Shown: piece by piece, positions 1-10,578 of the stretch | Numbering within the stretch: position 1 is the stretch's first letter | Layout of the letters: every line of letters starts with the position of its first letter | From: Pseudomonadales bacterium | Lineage (GTDB): Bacteria; Pseudomonadota; Gammaproteobacteria; Pseudomonadales; DC-out160 | Direction of reading: 5' to 3' | NCBI GenBank assembly: GCA_019090455.1 | Contig: JAHRWA010000030.1 | Span: 89,657 to 153,656 of the forward strand | DNA length: 64,000 bases | The notes under the pieces: model-generated | What the model was told of the DNA's origin: nothing | Database searches by the model: none | What the model saw: only the letters and a program-made list of their open reading frames with translations | Program-made: the position numbers and the translations under genes

Positions 1-402
1 TTCAGAGCTACTGATTGCCACTGGGTCTAATGACAAGTTCCCGAGAGTTTCTTGGTAAGCATTAAATAAGAAGGGATGACTAACAAAGCGATGAGTCAAC
101 CGAACAGTTAGTTCATTAAGATACATTCCACTCAGCAGCGCCTTCCCACTCAGAGGATACGGGGTTTCCCCCAAATCCACATCGCGAACCGATTTAAGAT
201 CCGACTTTCCTTTCCAACTCAGCAATATCAAGCGGAAAGGTTGCAGTGCCGCTCGCCATGGACTTTTAGGTCGTCGTGCACCATTGGCTACGGCACTCAC
301 TCGACCATGATCTTGCGTAAAGAAATCGATTATCGCACTCGTATCTTTATAAGGCCTACTATGTAGAATATAGGCTGGTTGCAGATCAACTTTCGAATCC
401 AT
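1..402 (-). CDS. recO: DNA repair protein RecO, N-terminal part (cut by window edge)
   Basis: Translating the minus strand from the ATG at 402 gives 134 open codons running off the window. The start reads MDSKVDLQPAYILHSRPYKD, followed by a stretch containing GARRPKSPW. This matches the N-terminal OB-fold of RecO, which works with RecF and RecR to load RecA on gapped DNA. It lies 32 bases downstream of era in the same direction, and era-recO is a standard gammaproteobacterial pair at the end of the rnc operon. The C-terminal helical and zinc-binding parts are outside the window, so completeness cannot be judged. Confidence 0.9.
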   Translation of the reverse strand, partial: MDSKVDLQPAYILHSRPYKDTSAIIDFFTQDHGRVSAVANGARRPKSPWRAALQPFRLILLSWKGKSDLKSVRDVDLGETPYPLSGKALLSGMYLNELTVRLTHRFVSHPFLFNAYQETLGNLSLDPVAISSSE

Positions 403-434
403 TAGAGATCTCTAAGGGATATTAGCCTTAATCA

Positions 435-1334
435 CTAGGTGTCATCGTAGCCAAGACTACGTAACGCCCGGTCATCATCAGCCCATCCACTTTTTACTTT
501 GGTCCATATCCTAAGCATCACTTTGGAATCCAATAGAACTTCGATATCCTTTCTCGCCTCGGTACCGATGGACTTTAAACGTGCCCCGCCCTTACCAATC
601 ACAATTCGTTTTTGACCTTCTCTTTCAACCAGAATAAGCGCGTTAATATGCCAGATTTTTCCTTTTTGCTTGAACTCTTCTATCTCGACAGTCAGAGCAT
701 AGGGTAGCTCTTGCCCCAATTGGCGCATCACCTTTTCACGAATCATTTCAGCCACCATAAACCGTTCAGAACGATCCGTAATTTGATCCTCCGGAAAGAG
801 ATGCGGTCCTAAAGGCAGCTCCTCTACAATAAGCTTTTCCAGTTGATCTACATTGGTGCCGGTCAGTGCAGATATGGGAATGATATCTTTAAATGCGTAT
901 TTCTTAGCAAGGGATTCCATATGAGGTAACAGGGTATTTTTATCTTTAATCCAGTCAACCTTATTAACGACCAGCATGACTGGACAAGATACATTTTGCA
1001 GCTTTTCGAGAACCATATCATCATCATCGTTCCATTCGATTCTATCCACGACAAAAATGACAACATCTACATCTTGCAAAGCACTGTGCGCCACACGGTT
1101 CATATAGCGATTTATTGCTTGGGGTGCCTTCTTATGAAGTCCTGGCGTATCCACGTAAGCAGTTTGAATCTTTCCCTCGGTTTTTATCCCCAGAATCTGA
1201 TGACGCGTTGTTTGCGGTTTACGAGATGTGATACTGATTTTCTGTTCTAAAATATGATTCAGCAATGTGGACTTGCCCACATTCGGCCTACCTACTATCG
1301 CTACGTAACCACTTTTTTCTTGATCATTTGTCAT
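435..1334 (-). CDS. era: GTPase Era
   Basis: Ribosome-assembly GTPase of 299 residues, the usual size, that binds 16S rRNA and helps 30S maturation. The P-loop GRPNVGKST is at residues 15-23, the G3 motif DTPG at 62-65 and the G4 motif NKVD at 124-127. A C-terminal KH domain carries [13 protein letters not shown]. The ATG start overlaps the end of rnc by 11 bases with no clear ribosome-binding site of its own, so translation is probably coupled to rnc. recO follows 32 bases downstream. Function is secure from motifs plus position. Confidence 0.97.
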   Translation of the reverse strand: MTNDQEKSGYVAIVGRPNVGKSTLLNHILEQKISITSRKPQTTRHQILGIKTEGKIQTAYVDTPGLHKKAPQAINRYMNRVAHSALQDVDVVIFVVDRIEWNDDDDMVLEKLQNVSCPVMLVVNKVDWIKDKNTLLPHMESLAKKYAFKDIIPISALTGTNVDQLEKLIVEELPLGPHLFPEDQITDRSERFMVAEMIREKVMRQLGQELPYALTVEIEEFKQKGKIWHINALILVEREGQKRIVIGKGGARLKSIGTEARKDIEVLLDSKVMLRIWTKVKSGWADDDRALRSLGYDDT

Positions 1335-2097
1335 GTTTTTTCAACCCATTCTGTTCTCTTGCTTGCTTCACGCTCTCCTTTTCTTTCGACAGTTTCTTTT
1401 CCATAGATAATTGCTGCGTTAATTTTGTCATCATATCGCTAGCCGCAATTTGCTCTGCTTTACGCCGACTCTCTCCGATTCCCTGAGTCATCAATTCACC
1501 TTCTTTAACAGAACATGATACGGTAAAGGTTTGATCATGAGCGAGCCCCACGACATCAACGACTTTATAATCAGGTAACGCTATCTTGCGCCCCTGCAGA
1601 AACTCCTGCAAAACACTCTTGGGGTCCTTACCAGTATCATCCAAACTTAACTCTGTCAGACGAGATTGAAACCAGTACAGTATTCTTTCACGACAAACAT
1701 CAAATCCTGAGTCTTCATATATTGCCCCAACTATCGCTTCAAACACATCGGCTAATATCGAATCCCGTCTGAAACCACCACTCTTAAGTTCGCCCGACCC
1801 CATCCTCAGATAGTCGCCTAGCTCAAACTCTCTTGAAATAGATGCGAGGGTTTTACCTTGGACTAATTTGGCACGCAAGCGGCTCAACTGCCCTTCACTC
1901 GCATCGGGAAATTGGTGAAATAACGCATCTGCAATGACAAAATTGACGATAGAGTCCCCTAAAAACTCCAGTGTTTCATAATTACTTTTATTGCTATAAC
2001 TGCGATGAGTCATCGCTACTGCAAGCCGATCAGGATCGTTGAAGGTATAACCCAATCGCCTTGATAATCGCGTTAAAGATTCAGTCGGCACCCACAT
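1324..2097 (-). CDS. rnc: Ribonuclease III
   Basis: Double-strand-specific endoribonuclease that processes rRNA precursors and structured mRNAs. The 257-residue protein has the signature ETLEFLGDS at residues 41-49 with the catalytic acidic residues, the second catalytic stretch [14 protein letters not shown] at 116-129, and a C-terminal double-stranded-RNA-binding domain starting near residue 158. A short lysine-rich tail after about residue 230 extends past the usual end. The ATG at 2097 follows a GAGG and overlaps the DUF4845 gene by 17 bases; era overlaps its 3' end. Tight overlaps support one transcript lepA/lepB-DUF4845-rnc-era-recO. Confidence 0.97.
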   Translation of the reverse strand: MWVPTESLTRLSRRLGYTFNDPDRLAVAMTHRSYSNKSNYETLEFLGDSIVNFVIADALFHQFPDASEGQLSRLRAKLVQGKTLASISREFELGDYLRMGSGELKSGGFRRDSILADVFEAIVGAIYEDSGFDVCRERILYWFQSRLTELSLDDTGKDPKSVLQEFLQGRKIALPDYKVVDVVGLAHDQTFTVSCSVKEGELMTQGIGESRRKAEQIAASDMMTKLTQQLSMEKKLSKEKESVKQAREQNGLKKHDK

Positions 2098-2524
2098 TTA
2101 CCTCTATAGAATCATTAAAATGAACCACCCCATCGATATCGCCCACTAGAGGAGCCCGTACCTCATATTCAATTCGAACGGTTAATATTCCTCGTTTTTT
2201 GGAAATTTTAATATCCTTCTGCTGCATCGTTGTCACACTATTCATATTCATTCGTTTCATAATGGTGATTTTTATTTCTTTCTTCGTTTTCTTTAAGGTA
2301 TCCACCTCTTCCTCAAGATTTGACAGCACTCTCTTTATTGCAAAGTGATCCATATAAATAGGAAAGAAATTAAAGAATATAATGGCATACCCACCCACCA
2401 TCAGAATAATAGTCAAAATGGCCCAACCTGATAATCCGCTTTGTCTCTTAGCAAAAGAGGCCTGCATAAGAGACGCATTTTTAAATCCGGTTCTATTATT
2501 ATTATCCAAATGTTGAGTCCTCAT
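2081..2524 (-). CDS. DUF4845 membrane protein between lepB and rnc
   Basis: Small protein of 147 residues with one transmembrane segment (about residues 33-53, WAILTIILMVGGYAIIFFNF) and an extracytoplasmic alpha/beta domain. It matches the DUF4845 family by its place between lepB and rnc and by the SGLSGW(A/V) lead-in before the membrane helix. The molecular role of this family is not established. The ATG at 2524 has AAGG seven bases upstream. An internal ATG at residue 20 is possible but less well supported. The 3' end overlaps rnc. Confidence 0.85.
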   Translation of the reverse strand: MRTQHLDNNNRTGFKNASLMQASFAKRQSGLSGWAILTIILMVGGYAIIFFNFFPIYMDHFAIKRVLSNLEEEVDTLKKTKKEIKITIMKRMNMNSVTTMQQKDIKISKKRGILTVRIEYEVRAPLVGDIDGVVHFNDSIEVNVGAD

Positions 2525-2591
2525 TTGATCACCTTGTTTTTTCAGTTTTACACCCAGGTTAACAATCCACTTAATTTGTTATTCCAATCCC

Positions 2592-3422
2592 TTATTCTAT
2601 TAGGCCATTACGCCGAAAACTCGGAATGATGCTTGGCTTATGCATCCAGATGGCGAATGCTTTACCTACCACATTATGCTCAGGCACATATCCCCAGACA
2701 CGACTATCACGACTGTTGTCTCTATTATCTCCTAGCATAAAATAATTGCCTTCTGGAACGATCCATTCACCACCAAAACGACCAGGTCCAAAATCAGTCC
2801 ACAATTTATGCTTTACATGGGTTTCTTCCCCATCAGTACTCACCCCATCCAACATTTCTTCATATACCAAGGTCGGGTTTGAGCCACCTAATCGCGCCAA
2901 AATTTCTCGATCTACTTTCTTCCCATTGACTGTCAGCTCATTAGCTTGATACCGAATGGTATCGCCAGGCAACCCTATCACTCTCTTAATATAGTTTATT
3001 CTTGGGTTTTCTGGATATTTGAACACCATAATATCCCCACGCTCTGGATACCCAAGATCCATTATTTTGGTGCCTATTACGGGCAATCGTAAGCCATAAT
3101 GAAATTTGTTCACCAAGATATAATCACCCACTTCTAGGGTAGGCAACATGGAGCCAGAGGGAATGGTAAAAGGCTCAACTAAAAAGGATCGAAGTAGCAA
3201 AACAATAAACAAGACAGGAAAAAACGATTTCGGATATTCGATCAGTATCGGTTCACGGCTTAATTTATCCACCACCGTTTGATCGCACGACGTGCCTTTT
3301 TCACTTTGATATTTTTCTACCGCTTTCTTTCGTTTAGGTTGAAACCAAATTAGATCCATTAAAGCAACAAAACCCGTTACGCTAACCAGTACTACTAATA
3401 CGAGAGAAAAATCAATATCCAT
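2592..3422 (-). CDS. lepB: Signal peptidase I
   Basis: Inner-membrane peptidase that removes signal peptides from Sec and Tat substrates. The 276-residue protein has two N-terminal membrane segments (about 5-25 and 66-84). The catalytic Ser91 lies in PSGSMLPTL and the general base Lys146 in YIKRVIGLPGD, and a C-terminal GDNRDNSRDSR box is typical of the family. The ATG at 3422 is preceded by AGTAGG. It sits between lepA and the DUF4845 gene, the standard position, 67 bases before the latter. All catalytic residues are intact. Confidence 0.97.
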   Translation of the reverse strand: MDIDFSLVLVVLVSVTGFVALMDLIWFQPKRKKAVEKYQSEKGTSCDQTVVDKLSREPILIEYPKSFFPVLFIVLLLRSFLVEPFTIPSGSMLPTLEVGDYILVNKFHYGLRLPVIGTKIMDLGYPERGDIMVFKYPENPRINYIKRVIGLPGDTIRYQANELTVNGKKVDREILARLGGSNPTLVYEEMLDGVSTDGEETHVKHKLWTDFGPGRFGGEWIVPEGNYFMLGDNRDNSRDSRVWGYVPEHNVVGKAFAIWMHKPSIIPSFRRNGLIE

Positions 3423-3492
3423 AAAACCTACTATTTATTGGTGAATTTTTTCAAGAGGAGGCAATCAATACACTTCAAACAAAACAGCAGCA

Positions 3493-5292
3493 CTACTTAT
3501 CCACTTTCAGCACAGCTAAAAATGCTTCCTGCGGTATTTCCACACTGCCTACTTGCTTCATCCGTTTCTTACCTGCCTTTTGCTTTTCCAACAGCTTACG
3601 TTTACGTGACACATCACCACCATAACATTTTGCCGTCACATTTTTGCGCAGCGCTTTGACCGTTTCTCGAGAAATCACTTTCCCCCCGATCGCCGCTTGT
3701 ATCGCTACATCAAACATTTGCCGAGGAATAATTTCTTTCATTTTCTCAACAACGGACCGGCCTCTACTGATTGACTGATCCCGATGACAAATCATCGCCA
3801 GTGCATCCACCTTGTCGCCATTAATCAGAATATCCACTCGCACCAAACTAGCGGCTTGAAATCTAGCAAAATGATAATCCAAGGATGCATAGCCTCGGCT
3901 GGTAGATTTCAATCGGTCAAAGAAGTCTAGCACCACTTCACTCAATGGTATTTCATAACTGAGCGAAACTTGAGAGCCGACATAAAGCATATTCTTTTGC
4001 ACGCCACGTCGCTCTACACATAAGGTAATCACACTTCCTAAATACTGCTGCGGTACCAAGATACTGACCGATGCGATAGGCTCACGCATTTCCTCAATCT
4101 TATTGATCACTGGCAATTTAGAAGGGCTGTCCACATGGCTTACGCTGCCATCTGTTTGCACTACCTCATAAACGACTGTGGGTGCGGTGGTAATGAGGTC
4201 TAAATCATACTCTCTCTCCAAACGCTCCTGAATAATCTCCATATGTAGCATGCCTAAAAACCCACAACGGAACCCAAAGCCTAGGGCGTCAGACGTTTCA
4301 GGCTCATAAAAAAGTGACGCATCATTTAGCGTTAGCTTTCCTAAAGCTTCTCTAAAGTTTTCATAATCGTCAGAACTAACGGGGAAAAGACCTGCATAGA
4401 CTTGCGGCTGAACTTGTTTAAAGCCCTCGAGCGCTTCCACTTCAGCGGTTTTAACATGGGTAATGGTGTCGCCAACCGGAGCGCCATAAATATCCTTAAT
4501 GCCTGCGACCACAAACCCCACTTCTCCCGCTTGCAATATTCCCGTGTCTGTTCTCTTGGGGGTAAATACGCCTACGATATCAATAGAATGGTGCTGGCCG
4601 GTGGACTTCACATAAACTTTATCGCCTTTTTTAAGGACACCGTTCTTTACCCGAACCAGCGACACAACTCCAAGGTAATTATCGAACCAAGAATCAATAA
4701 TCAGGGCTTGTAGAGGCGCGTCATTGTCACCTATAGGTGCCGGTATATGCAGAACTAATTCTTCCAACAGCTTATCAACACCCACTCCTGTCTTGGCACT
4801 GACCTGACAAGCATCTGTGGCTTCAATCCCTATTATTTCTTCAATTTCCTGGGCAACTCGATCTGGGTCTGCTTGGGGTAAATCAATCTTATTGAGAACA
4901 GGTAATACTTCCAAGCCTTGTTCAATTGCCGTATAGCAGTTGGCCACTGACTGAGCTTCAACACCCTGCCCCGCATCCACCACCAGTAAAGCACCTTCAC
5001 AAGCGGCCAGCGATCGTGACACTTCGTAGGAAAAATCCACATGACCTGGCGTATCAATAAAATTCAGTTGATAGATCTCACCATCATTTGCCTTATATTT
5101 TAGGGTTACACTTTGGGCCTTAATGGTAATGCCCCTTTCCCGCTCGATGTCCATGGAATCTAAAACCTGAGCATCCATTTCCCTCGCACTGAGACCTCCA
5201 CACATTTGTATGAATCGGTCTGCTAAAGTGGATTTTCCATGGTCTATGTGGGCAATGATGGAGAAGTTACGAATATGTTTAATGTCTGTCAC
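3493..5292 (-). CDS. lepA: Elongation factor 4 (LepA)
   Basis: Ribosome-dependent GTPase of the EF-G-like family, thought to help translation initiation or back-translocation under stress. The P-loop AHIDHGKST and the switch motif DTPGHVD near the N terminus, NKIDLP, and the LepA-specific C-terminal domain ending in a lysine-rich stretch are all present. I place the start at the GTG at 5292, giving [15 protein letters not shown] and 599 residues, which fits the family N terminus and follows a weak TGAG. An upstream in-frame TTG at 5304 would add four residues and has no visible ribosome-binding site. Confidence 0.95.
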   Translation of the reverse strand: MTDIKHIRNFSIIAHIDHGKSTLADRFIQMCGGLSAREMDAQVLDSMDIERERGITIKAQSVTLKYKANDGEIYQLNFIDTPGHVDFSYEVSRSLAACEGALLVVDAGQGVEAQSVANCYTAIEQGLEVLPVLNKIDLPQADPDRVAQEIEEIIGIEATDACQVSAKTGVGVDKLLEELVLHIPAPIGDNDAPLQALIIDSWFDNYLGVVSLVRVKNGVLKKGDKVYVKSTGQHHSIDIVGVFTPKRTDTGILQAGEVGFVVAGIKDIYGAPVGDTITHVKTAEVEALEGFKQVQPQVYAGLFPVSSDDYENFREALGKLTLNDASLFYEPETSDALGFGFRCGFLGMLHMEIIQERLEREYDLDLITTAPTVVYEVVQTDGSVSHVDSPSKLPVINKIEEMREPIASVSILVPQQYLGSVITLCVERRGVQKNMLYVGSQVSLSYEIPLSEVVLDFFDRLKSTSRGYASLDYHFARFQAASLVRVDILINGDKVDALAMICHRDQSISRGRSVVEKMKEIIPRQMFDVAIQAAIGGKVISRETVKALRKNVTAKCYGGDVSRKRKLLEKQKAGKKRMKQVGSVEIPQEAFLAVLKVDK

Positions 5293-5611
5293 GTTATTGC
5301 TCAATTGGGGTAAATGTCGAGAAAGCAGGGGAATATATCACTACAGGCTTTCATAGCTCAGGGTCTTAGAATAATAGGGGTCTTACAGTAATGACAATTT
5401 TCTCAGAATAATTTGTCTTACCATTATAAGATCAAATTCATCGTTGATGAGGCGAAAAATCAAGCCGCGAGTTTACAGTAAAAGCCCCGACGCAGCTATC
5501 AACACCTAAGAATCAGCATTACCCTTTATATTCAACACCTTAAAAGCAATCTTAAAGAAGAGTTTTTTGCAAATATTGACTGTAATACAGTTACGAATAT
5601 ACCAACCCATT
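5293..5611. other. Intergenic region mucD-lepA (no gene seen)
   Basis: About 320 bases separate mucD from lepA, both on the minus strand, so the lepA-lepB-rnc promoter is expected here. I see no convincing open frame and no strong terminator. A 13-base palindrome ACTGTAATACAGT lies at 5579-5591, just past the mucD stop. The octamer TAAGACCC (minus strand) occurs twice around 5364-5387. No function can be assigned from sequence alone. Confidence 0.6.
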
Positions 5612-7018
5612 CTATTCCAGTAGATTTACAGAAACGAACAGATGATTACCGTGTCGATTAACTTGCACAGGCACGCGTTTACCAGCGGGAATCTTCCTAG
5701 CAATAGATTTAAAAACGCCCACGGAAGTCACCTTCTGATAATTCAACAATAGAATGACATCCCCCCTTTTAATACCGGACTGGTTTCCTGGCCCCGCCTC
5801 AACTCCTGATACCACCACACCATGGCTTAGCCCAAGCTCCCGCAGTCGTTCTTTGGTTAATTCTTCCACTTGTATTCCCAAACGATTAGTCCGAGGTCGT
5901 TCCCCATTCACAGAACTTCGAGATACAGCCTCATCTAAAGGCAATTCGCCCACTTTAAGAGAGAGGGTTTTATCCTTTCCTTGTCGAATAATATTGAGTT
6001 TCGCTTTTTTGCCTGGCTTAACCCGTCCCACCAAATGCGGCAGATCGGACGCAACAATAATGTCTGTATTATCAAATGTAATAATCACATCTCCCGCCTC
6101 GACTCCCGCTTTATCCGCTGGGCCATCGTCCAATACACCGGCCACGAGCGCGCCAGCGCTGCTACTCAAGCCGAAAGACTCCGCCAACCCCATGTCCACA
6201 TTTTGAATTATCACTCCCAACCAACCACGCGAGACAAATCCATTTCGTTTTATCTGCTCCATGGACTCCATTGCGATATCGATGGGAATCGCAAAAGACA
6301 AACCCATGAACCCTCCCGTTCGACTATAGATTTGAGAATTAATGCCGACAACTTCTCCCTCAAGATTAAACAGAGGGCCACCCGAATTACCCGGGTTGAT
6401 GGCAACATCGGTTTGGATGAAGGGAATATAATTATCGTTAGGTAAGCTGCGACCCATAGCACTGACAATGCCAGCAGTCACCGAATGATCGAATCCATAA
6501 GGGGAGCCAATGGCCAACACCCATTCGCCCACTTTGAGAGAAGAAGAACGACCGAGCTTGACTGTCGGCAGGTGACGGGCATCTATCTGTAATAATGCGA
6601 GATCACTTCGGGGGTCAGACCCTACCAGCTTTGCCGAATACTCTTTGCGGTTACTTAAGCGCACTACGATCTCATCTGCGCCTTTGACCACATGATGATT
6701 CGTTAAAATATAACCGTCTTCAGAAACGATAAAACCTGAACCCAAAGAGTCTCTATCCCTTTGCGGACGACCGTCTCCAAAAAAATGGCGAAAAATATCG
6801 GGTACTTGTTGGTTCTGCTGTTCATACTTTTGGGGTTTGCCCTTCTCTCTATGAGTGGTTGAGATATTTACCACCGCGCTAGCGCTTTCCTCTACTAACT
6901 GCGTAAAATCAGGTAAGCCCGATATCTTCGCGCGTGCTTGGGCAGGCATCACGACAAACAACAAGAACATCACAAATAGGGATATCGTGCATTTCATAAA
7001 TGAAATTCTATGATTCAC
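5612..7018 (-). CDS. mucD: Periplasmic serine protease MucD (DegP/HtrA family)
   Basis: DegP-like protease and chaperone that degrades misfolded envelope proteins and dampens the sigma-E response. The 468-residue protein has a signal peptide (about 1-30, ending PAQARA). The catalytic triad is His109 in TNHHVV, Asp139 in SDLALL and Ser212 in NPGNSGGP, followed by two PDZ domains (about 250-345 and 375-468). I use the GTG at 7018 because AAGGAG lies six bases upstream; the ATG at 6997 has none. It follows rseC in the rpoE operon, where mucD belongs. Confidence 0.96.
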   Translation of the reverse strand: MNHRISFMKCTISLFVMFLLFVVMPAQARAKISGLPDFTQLVEESASAVVNISTTHREKGKPQKYEQQNQQVPDIFRHFFGDGRPQRDRDSLGSGFIVSEDGYILTNHHVVKGADEIVVRLSNRKEYSAKLVGSDPRSDLALLQIDARHLPTVKLGRSSSLKVGEWVLAIGSPYGFDHSVTAGIVSAMGRSLPNDNYIPFIQTDVAINPGNSGGPLFNLEGEVVGINSQIYSRTGGFMGLSFAIPIDIAMESMEQIKRNGFVSRGWLGVIIQNVDMGLAESFGLSSSAGALVAGVLDDGPADKAGVEAGDVIITFDNTDIIVASDLPHLVGRVKPGKKAKLNIIRQGKDKTLSLKVGELPLDEAVSRSSVNGERPRTNRLGIQVEELTKERLRELGLSHGVVVSGVEAGPGNQSGIKRGDVILLLNYQKVTSVGVFKSIARKIPAGKRVPVQVNRHGNHLFVSVNLLE

Positions 7019-7070
7019 CTTCCACTCCTTAAAGCCGCTAGGTCAATTCAATTAAACGGATAAATATTAT

Positions 7071-7547
7071 TTAGCCTATTTGTATCGGCTGATCGTTTAC
7101 TCTTGAAACGCAACGCATAACAGCGGGCAGGTAATCGGGGTTGTCTTCATTTCTGCTGGAATGGGTTCGAATAAACCAAGCGCCCACACCGATCCCAACA
7201 CATGCGCCGAAAGCAGATAAAACATCCTGGTGAAAATTCACAACGGCAGTTAACATTCCAGCCAACCACATACCACCCAATGTTGACAGTAAGGGTACGA
7301 GATAGAGCATGAAAGACCCTTTAAAGACGGTGTTCTCAGGCACACCCAGAATAACTTCATCCCCCACCTCAAGCTTTATGTCTGTCGATGCCATCACTTG
7401 ATGACGGCGACCTTCATAAATTTTGTCTAATACGCTGTGGCCACAACCTTTTTGAGCAGCACAGCTATTACAAGCAGTCTGGCGAACAATCTCAACCCAC
7501 ACCTTGCCTGAATCCAGCGATACGACCGTTCCGGTTTCTTCAATCAT
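7071..7547 (-). CDS. rseC: SoxR-reducing/RseC family protein (MucC)
   Basis: Inner-membrane protein of 158 residues from the RseC/MucC family, a modulator of the sigma-E system and, in some bacteria, part of a SoxR-reducing system. The N-terminal region holds the characteristic cysteine cluster (CNSCAAQKGCGHSV, residues 22-35). Two membrane helices follow at about 76-96 and 101-123. The ATG at 7547 overlaps the end of rseB by eight bases, which suggests coupled translation. The family is clear; the biochemical role is not. Confidence 0.92.
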   Translation of the reverse strand: MIEETGTVVSLDSGKVWVEIVRQTACNSCAAQKGCGHSVLDKIYEGRRHQVMASTDIKLEVGDEVILGVPENTVFKGSFMLYLVPLLSTLGGMWLAGMLTAVVNFHQDVLSAFGACVGIGVGAWFIRTHSSRNEDNPDYLPAVMRCVSRVNDQPIQIG

Positions 7548-8610
7548 GCGAAGCTTCTTTAGTGGTTCGTTGAATTGAATTCAAAATATGCTGTGCCGCC
7601 ACTTCCGGTAACTCACCGACAATCGTCACTAAGACCGAATCCCCTCCTTCATCAATTTTACGACTAATTGCCACCGTTGGTCCTTTTCTTGTCACTGGAG
7701 GTAGTGATTCGATTGATTCATTGGGCTCAAAAAACAAGGTGAATGCATTGAGGCCATCCGAGTACATTAAAGTTTGAATATCAACTTGAGCACTTGAAAT
7801 ACGTCGTATTTTGACATTTGATTGCTTGTAGCCGCTCGGCAGCCAATTCACTTGCCACTCAAGGGGGGGGTCATTTCCAGCTCGCCCCTTCTTTAGACCT
7901 AAGGAGTGCGGTGAATTTCCAACTTGCTGAAACTCTTCGAGATCGAGAGTCAAGCCGACTTGTAGCTCCGTATATTGAAATATTTCTAAAGGCTTATTCT
8001 CTTGGTTGAGAAGAACGGACTTCAACACTAACCCACTCTCTTTATCGAGCCACAGAATATAACCGTAACGATTTTCATCCTTCGGTATCAACCGTAAACG
8101 TTGGGCCTTGCGACCCGCTATTCGGTCATCTCCCGCTAACCGAGCATCATACAAATCCAACAAAGCCTGCCCCATCATTCCCTGTGAAAAAATTCTAGCA
8201 GGCAATTTTCGTTCAAAACGATCAACCATTTCACCATCGTGCAGGCATACAACGTCTTTACCATTTCGGATTATTTCTGAGGGTGGGCCATCTAGGTGTA
8301 TCAATCGCTCCTTCTCTACACCATCAAAAACGCCATGTAGAATTCTGACCGACCTCACGTCATTGCCATTTAGGTAAAAGAACCGACCTTCATAATTTAG
8401 GTCCTTAAACGCACCAGTCATTTTTTTTAGCAGGACTTGCGGCGTTATCGTCACTGATTTTCCAGCTGCAACCTCTTCAGCCGAAAGCGCGGGTATCCCT
8501 AATATCGATGCAAAAGCCATCGACGCAAAAGCCATTAAAACAAAAACCTTGGCCAGCCACTTCTGAATTAAAATCACAGGAATAGCACAACTTGTTTTTA
8601 GCAAACCCAT
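7540..8610 (-). CDS. rseB: Sigma-E factor regulatory protein RseB (MucB)
   Basis: Periplasmic negative regulator that binds the anti-sigma factor RseA/MucA and shields it from proteolysis until lipoprotein or lipopolysaccharide signals arrive. From the ATG at 8610 (AGG five bases upstream) the product is 356 residues, with a long signal peptide ending near ALSAEE, a LolA-like N-terminal domain containing NYEGRFFYL, and a C-terminal domain. A GTG two codons earlier also fits. It lies between rseA and rseC and overlaps rseC, as in other rpoE operons. Confidence 0.94.
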   Translation of the reverse strand: MGLLKTSCAIPVILIQKWLAKVFVLMAFASMAFASILGIPALSAEEVAAGKSVTITPQVLLKKMTGAFKDLNYEGRFFYLNGNDVRSVRILHGVFDGVEKERLIHLDGPPSEIIRNGKDVVCLHDGEMVDRFERKLPARIFSQGMMGQALLDLYDARLAGDDRIAGRKAQRLRLIPKDENRYGYILWLDKESGLVLKSVLLNQENKPLEIFQYTELQVGLTLDLEEFQQVGNSPHSLGLKKGRAGNDPPLEWQVNWLPSGYKQSNVKIRRISSAQVDIQTLMYSDGLNAFTLFFEPNESIESLPPVTRKGPTVAISRKIDEGGDSVLVTIVGELPEVAAQHILNSIQRTTKEASHD

Positions 8611-8683
8611 AAGCACCTATTAACCCTACGTTCCCTAATTATCAGACACATTACTCAGATATTTTTTTGCCGAGACAGGCAAC

Positions 8684-9487
8684 TCATTTATCGACATATT
8701 CGACAATCGGCGTATCAACAATCGCCATATCAACAACCCGCACGTAAGGCATTAATCCCTGACTCGTATTAAGCGCTGCTTGACTAGTATGGGTCACAAA
8801 ATAACGATTTAATCGCTGCTGATGCTCTGACGTCAAAGCACGCTTATCCGCTACCGCCTTTGTGAAGGGGCCCTTTGATAACAATTCCAAATTATTGCTC
8901 TCAATAAAAGTCGATCGGCTCCTAACACTTTGACCCTGATGACTATTGAATTGCACTACTTGAGGGCCTGTAGCAGATTGAGGACCAACAGGATAGTTTG
9001 CTGAGGGGCTTCGCTGAAAAGACTGGGGTGATGAGGACTGGGGATTAGACAAGGTGGAATTAGACGATTGAGCAACTTGCGGTGCTGCCCCTTGGTCAGG
9101 TGCATTCTGCAAAGTTTCCCAACCGAAGACAATGGCAAAGGCAACAGAAGCCGCAACAGCGATGTTAGCAACAGGACGCAAAAACATATGCGAGCTCTTC
9201 TTGCTGTCAGGTGTTGATGCGATGGGAGCATCCTCAATCTGATAGCTGGGCTCATCCTGAATAGCCTCACTAATGCGAGCTGAAATATCGATCCCCACGG
9301 ATTCCGGCAGTTCATTTTGCATTGCCGCTTGGATCACGTGATATCGAGACCAGGTTTTTGACAGACAATCTTCAGCGTCTACGTCCGTCTCCTGAAGCAC
9401 TCTACGCAATTCAAATTCACTGGCTTCACCATCCATCAGTTTAGAAGCCAACTCATTCATCGAAGGATTATGTTTATCTTCGCTCAT
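8684..9487 (-). CDS. rseA: Anti-sigma-E factor RseA (MucA)
   Basis: Single-pass inner-membrane anti-sigma factor that holds sigma-E until regulated proteolysis releases it. The 267-residue protein starts with an N-terminal sigma-binding domain (MNELASKLMDGEASEFELRR, residues 10-29). One transmembrane helix is at about 104-122. A long Ser/Gln/Pro-rich periplasmic linker (about 135-185) precedes the conserved C-terminal part. The linker is longer and more low-complexity than in E. coli RseA. It sits directly after rpoE and before rseB. Confidence 0.94.
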   Translation of the reverse strand: MSEDKHNPSMNELASKLMDGEASEFELRRVLQETDVDAEDCLSKTWSRYHVIQAAMQNELPESVGIDISARISEAIQDEPSYQIEDAPIASTPDSKKSSHMFLRPVANIAVAASVAFAIVFGWETLQNAPDQGAAPQVAQSSNSTLSNPQSSSPQSFQRSPSANYPVGPQSATGPQVVQFNSHQGQSVRSRSTFIESNNLELLSKGPFTKAVADKRALTSEHQQRLNRYFVTHTSQAALNTSQGLMPYVRVVDMAIVDTPIVEYVDK

Positions 9488-9578
9488 GGTAATACCCTAT
9501 TTATCTTCTTGTTTCGTTTTACCCTACTGACCTGTCCGCCTATATCTAAAGACTAGCCTTTTAACTAACTTCTACCTT

Positions 9579-10160
9579 TTAACTAGCCTCTAACAGCGGC
9601 TTAATCTTTTGATCAATTGCCTCTCTCGCTCGAAAAATGCGAGACCTGACGGTACCCACAGGACACTCCATCACTTCAGCAATATCCTCATAACTGAGAC
9701 CCTCGAATTCTCGAAGTGTCACCGCAGTCCGTAATTCATTGGGTAATTCTCGCAAAGCCTGATGCACCGTTTCTTCAATTTCATCTCTCAGTATTTGCCT
9801 CTCCGGTGAGGCCACGTCCCGCAAATTAGTTGCAGTATCGAAATATTGAGCGTCTTCTACATCAATACCTGTTCCTGGCGGTCTTCGACCTCGGCTCACA
9901 AGATGATTCTTGGCTGTATTGATCGCAATCCGATAAATCCAGGTGTAAAAAGCGCTATCTCCTCGAAACTTAGGTAACGCTCGATAGGCCTTGATGAAAG
10001 CTTCCTGGGTCACATCTAATGCATCTTCATGATTATTAACATATCGCCCTACCAACGAGATAACCCGATGCTGGTACTTCAGCACCAGCAAATCGAATGC
10101 TTTCTTATCACCTTTTTGGACACGCTCAACAAGTTGCTGATCGGCTTGCCGCTCGCTCAT
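9579..10160 (-). CDS. rpoE: Extracytoplasmic-function sigma factor RpoE (AlgU)
   Basis: ECF sigma factor of 193 residues that directs transcription of envelope-stress genes. Region 2 includes HEDALDVTQEAFIKAYRAL and FYTWIYRIAINTAKN. Region 4 near the C terminus includes LSYEDIAEVMECPVGTVRSR, the helix-turn-helix for the -35 element. The ATG at 10160 has GAGGGG nine bases upstream. The operon rpoE-rseA-rseB-rseC-mucD follows in the pseudomonad order. I did not find a convincing sigma-E promoter upstream, although autoregulation would be usual. Confidence 0.97.
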   Translation of the reverse strand: MSERQADQQLVERVQKGDKKAFDLLVLKYQHRVISLVGRYVNNHEDALDVTQEAFIKAYRALPKFRGDSAFYTWIYRIAINTAKNHLVSRGRRPPGTGIDVEDAQYFDTATNLRDVASPERQILRDEIEETVHQALRELPNELRTAVTLREFEGLSYEDIAEVMECPVGTVRSRIFRAREAIDQKIKPLLEAS

Positions 10161-10578
10161 TCAGTACAACCCCTCAAACTGCCACATCGAATCTGTATCA
10201 ACTACTTCGTCCTCAACAACCTAGAATTAATAATCAAGAATTAACCACTATCAACCAACAACACTTAAAAACATCTTTTCGATTAGCTGACCGGACTTCA
10301 ATCTTACCTCAAACGCAGACTTACCCCAAAATACAGTGGTATCAAATAGAGGTCAGACATTTAAGCTGCAAGGAAAACACCACTCCCTTGCGTAACAAGA
10401 CCCAAGCTCACCTCTTTAGTTCCATCACTTACGGAGTTCCCTCTTCTATTTCTCGATTTGCCTGGTAAAATAACGTTCCTATCAGAAAGTGTTCAGATCC
10501 ATTCAAGATAGATTACGATTGCCAAATTTCGAACCCATAAATCTATTGAAATGAGTCAGTTAGTGAAGGGCTACACCC
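10161..10578. other. Divergent promoter region rpoE / nadB
   Basis: This 418-base gap between the divergent rpoE and nadB genes must hold promoters for both. No credible coding frame was found: the open frames on the plus strand look like random reading through AT-rich sequence. I looked for the GAACTT-N16-TCTGA pattern of sigma-E promoters on the rpoE side and did not find a good match. Confidence 0.6.

Noticed and set aside
5579..5591. Palindrome ACTGTAATACAGT considered as a LexA box
   Set aside because: The spacing between CTG and CAG is five bases, not ten, and it lies after mucD rather than in a promoter.
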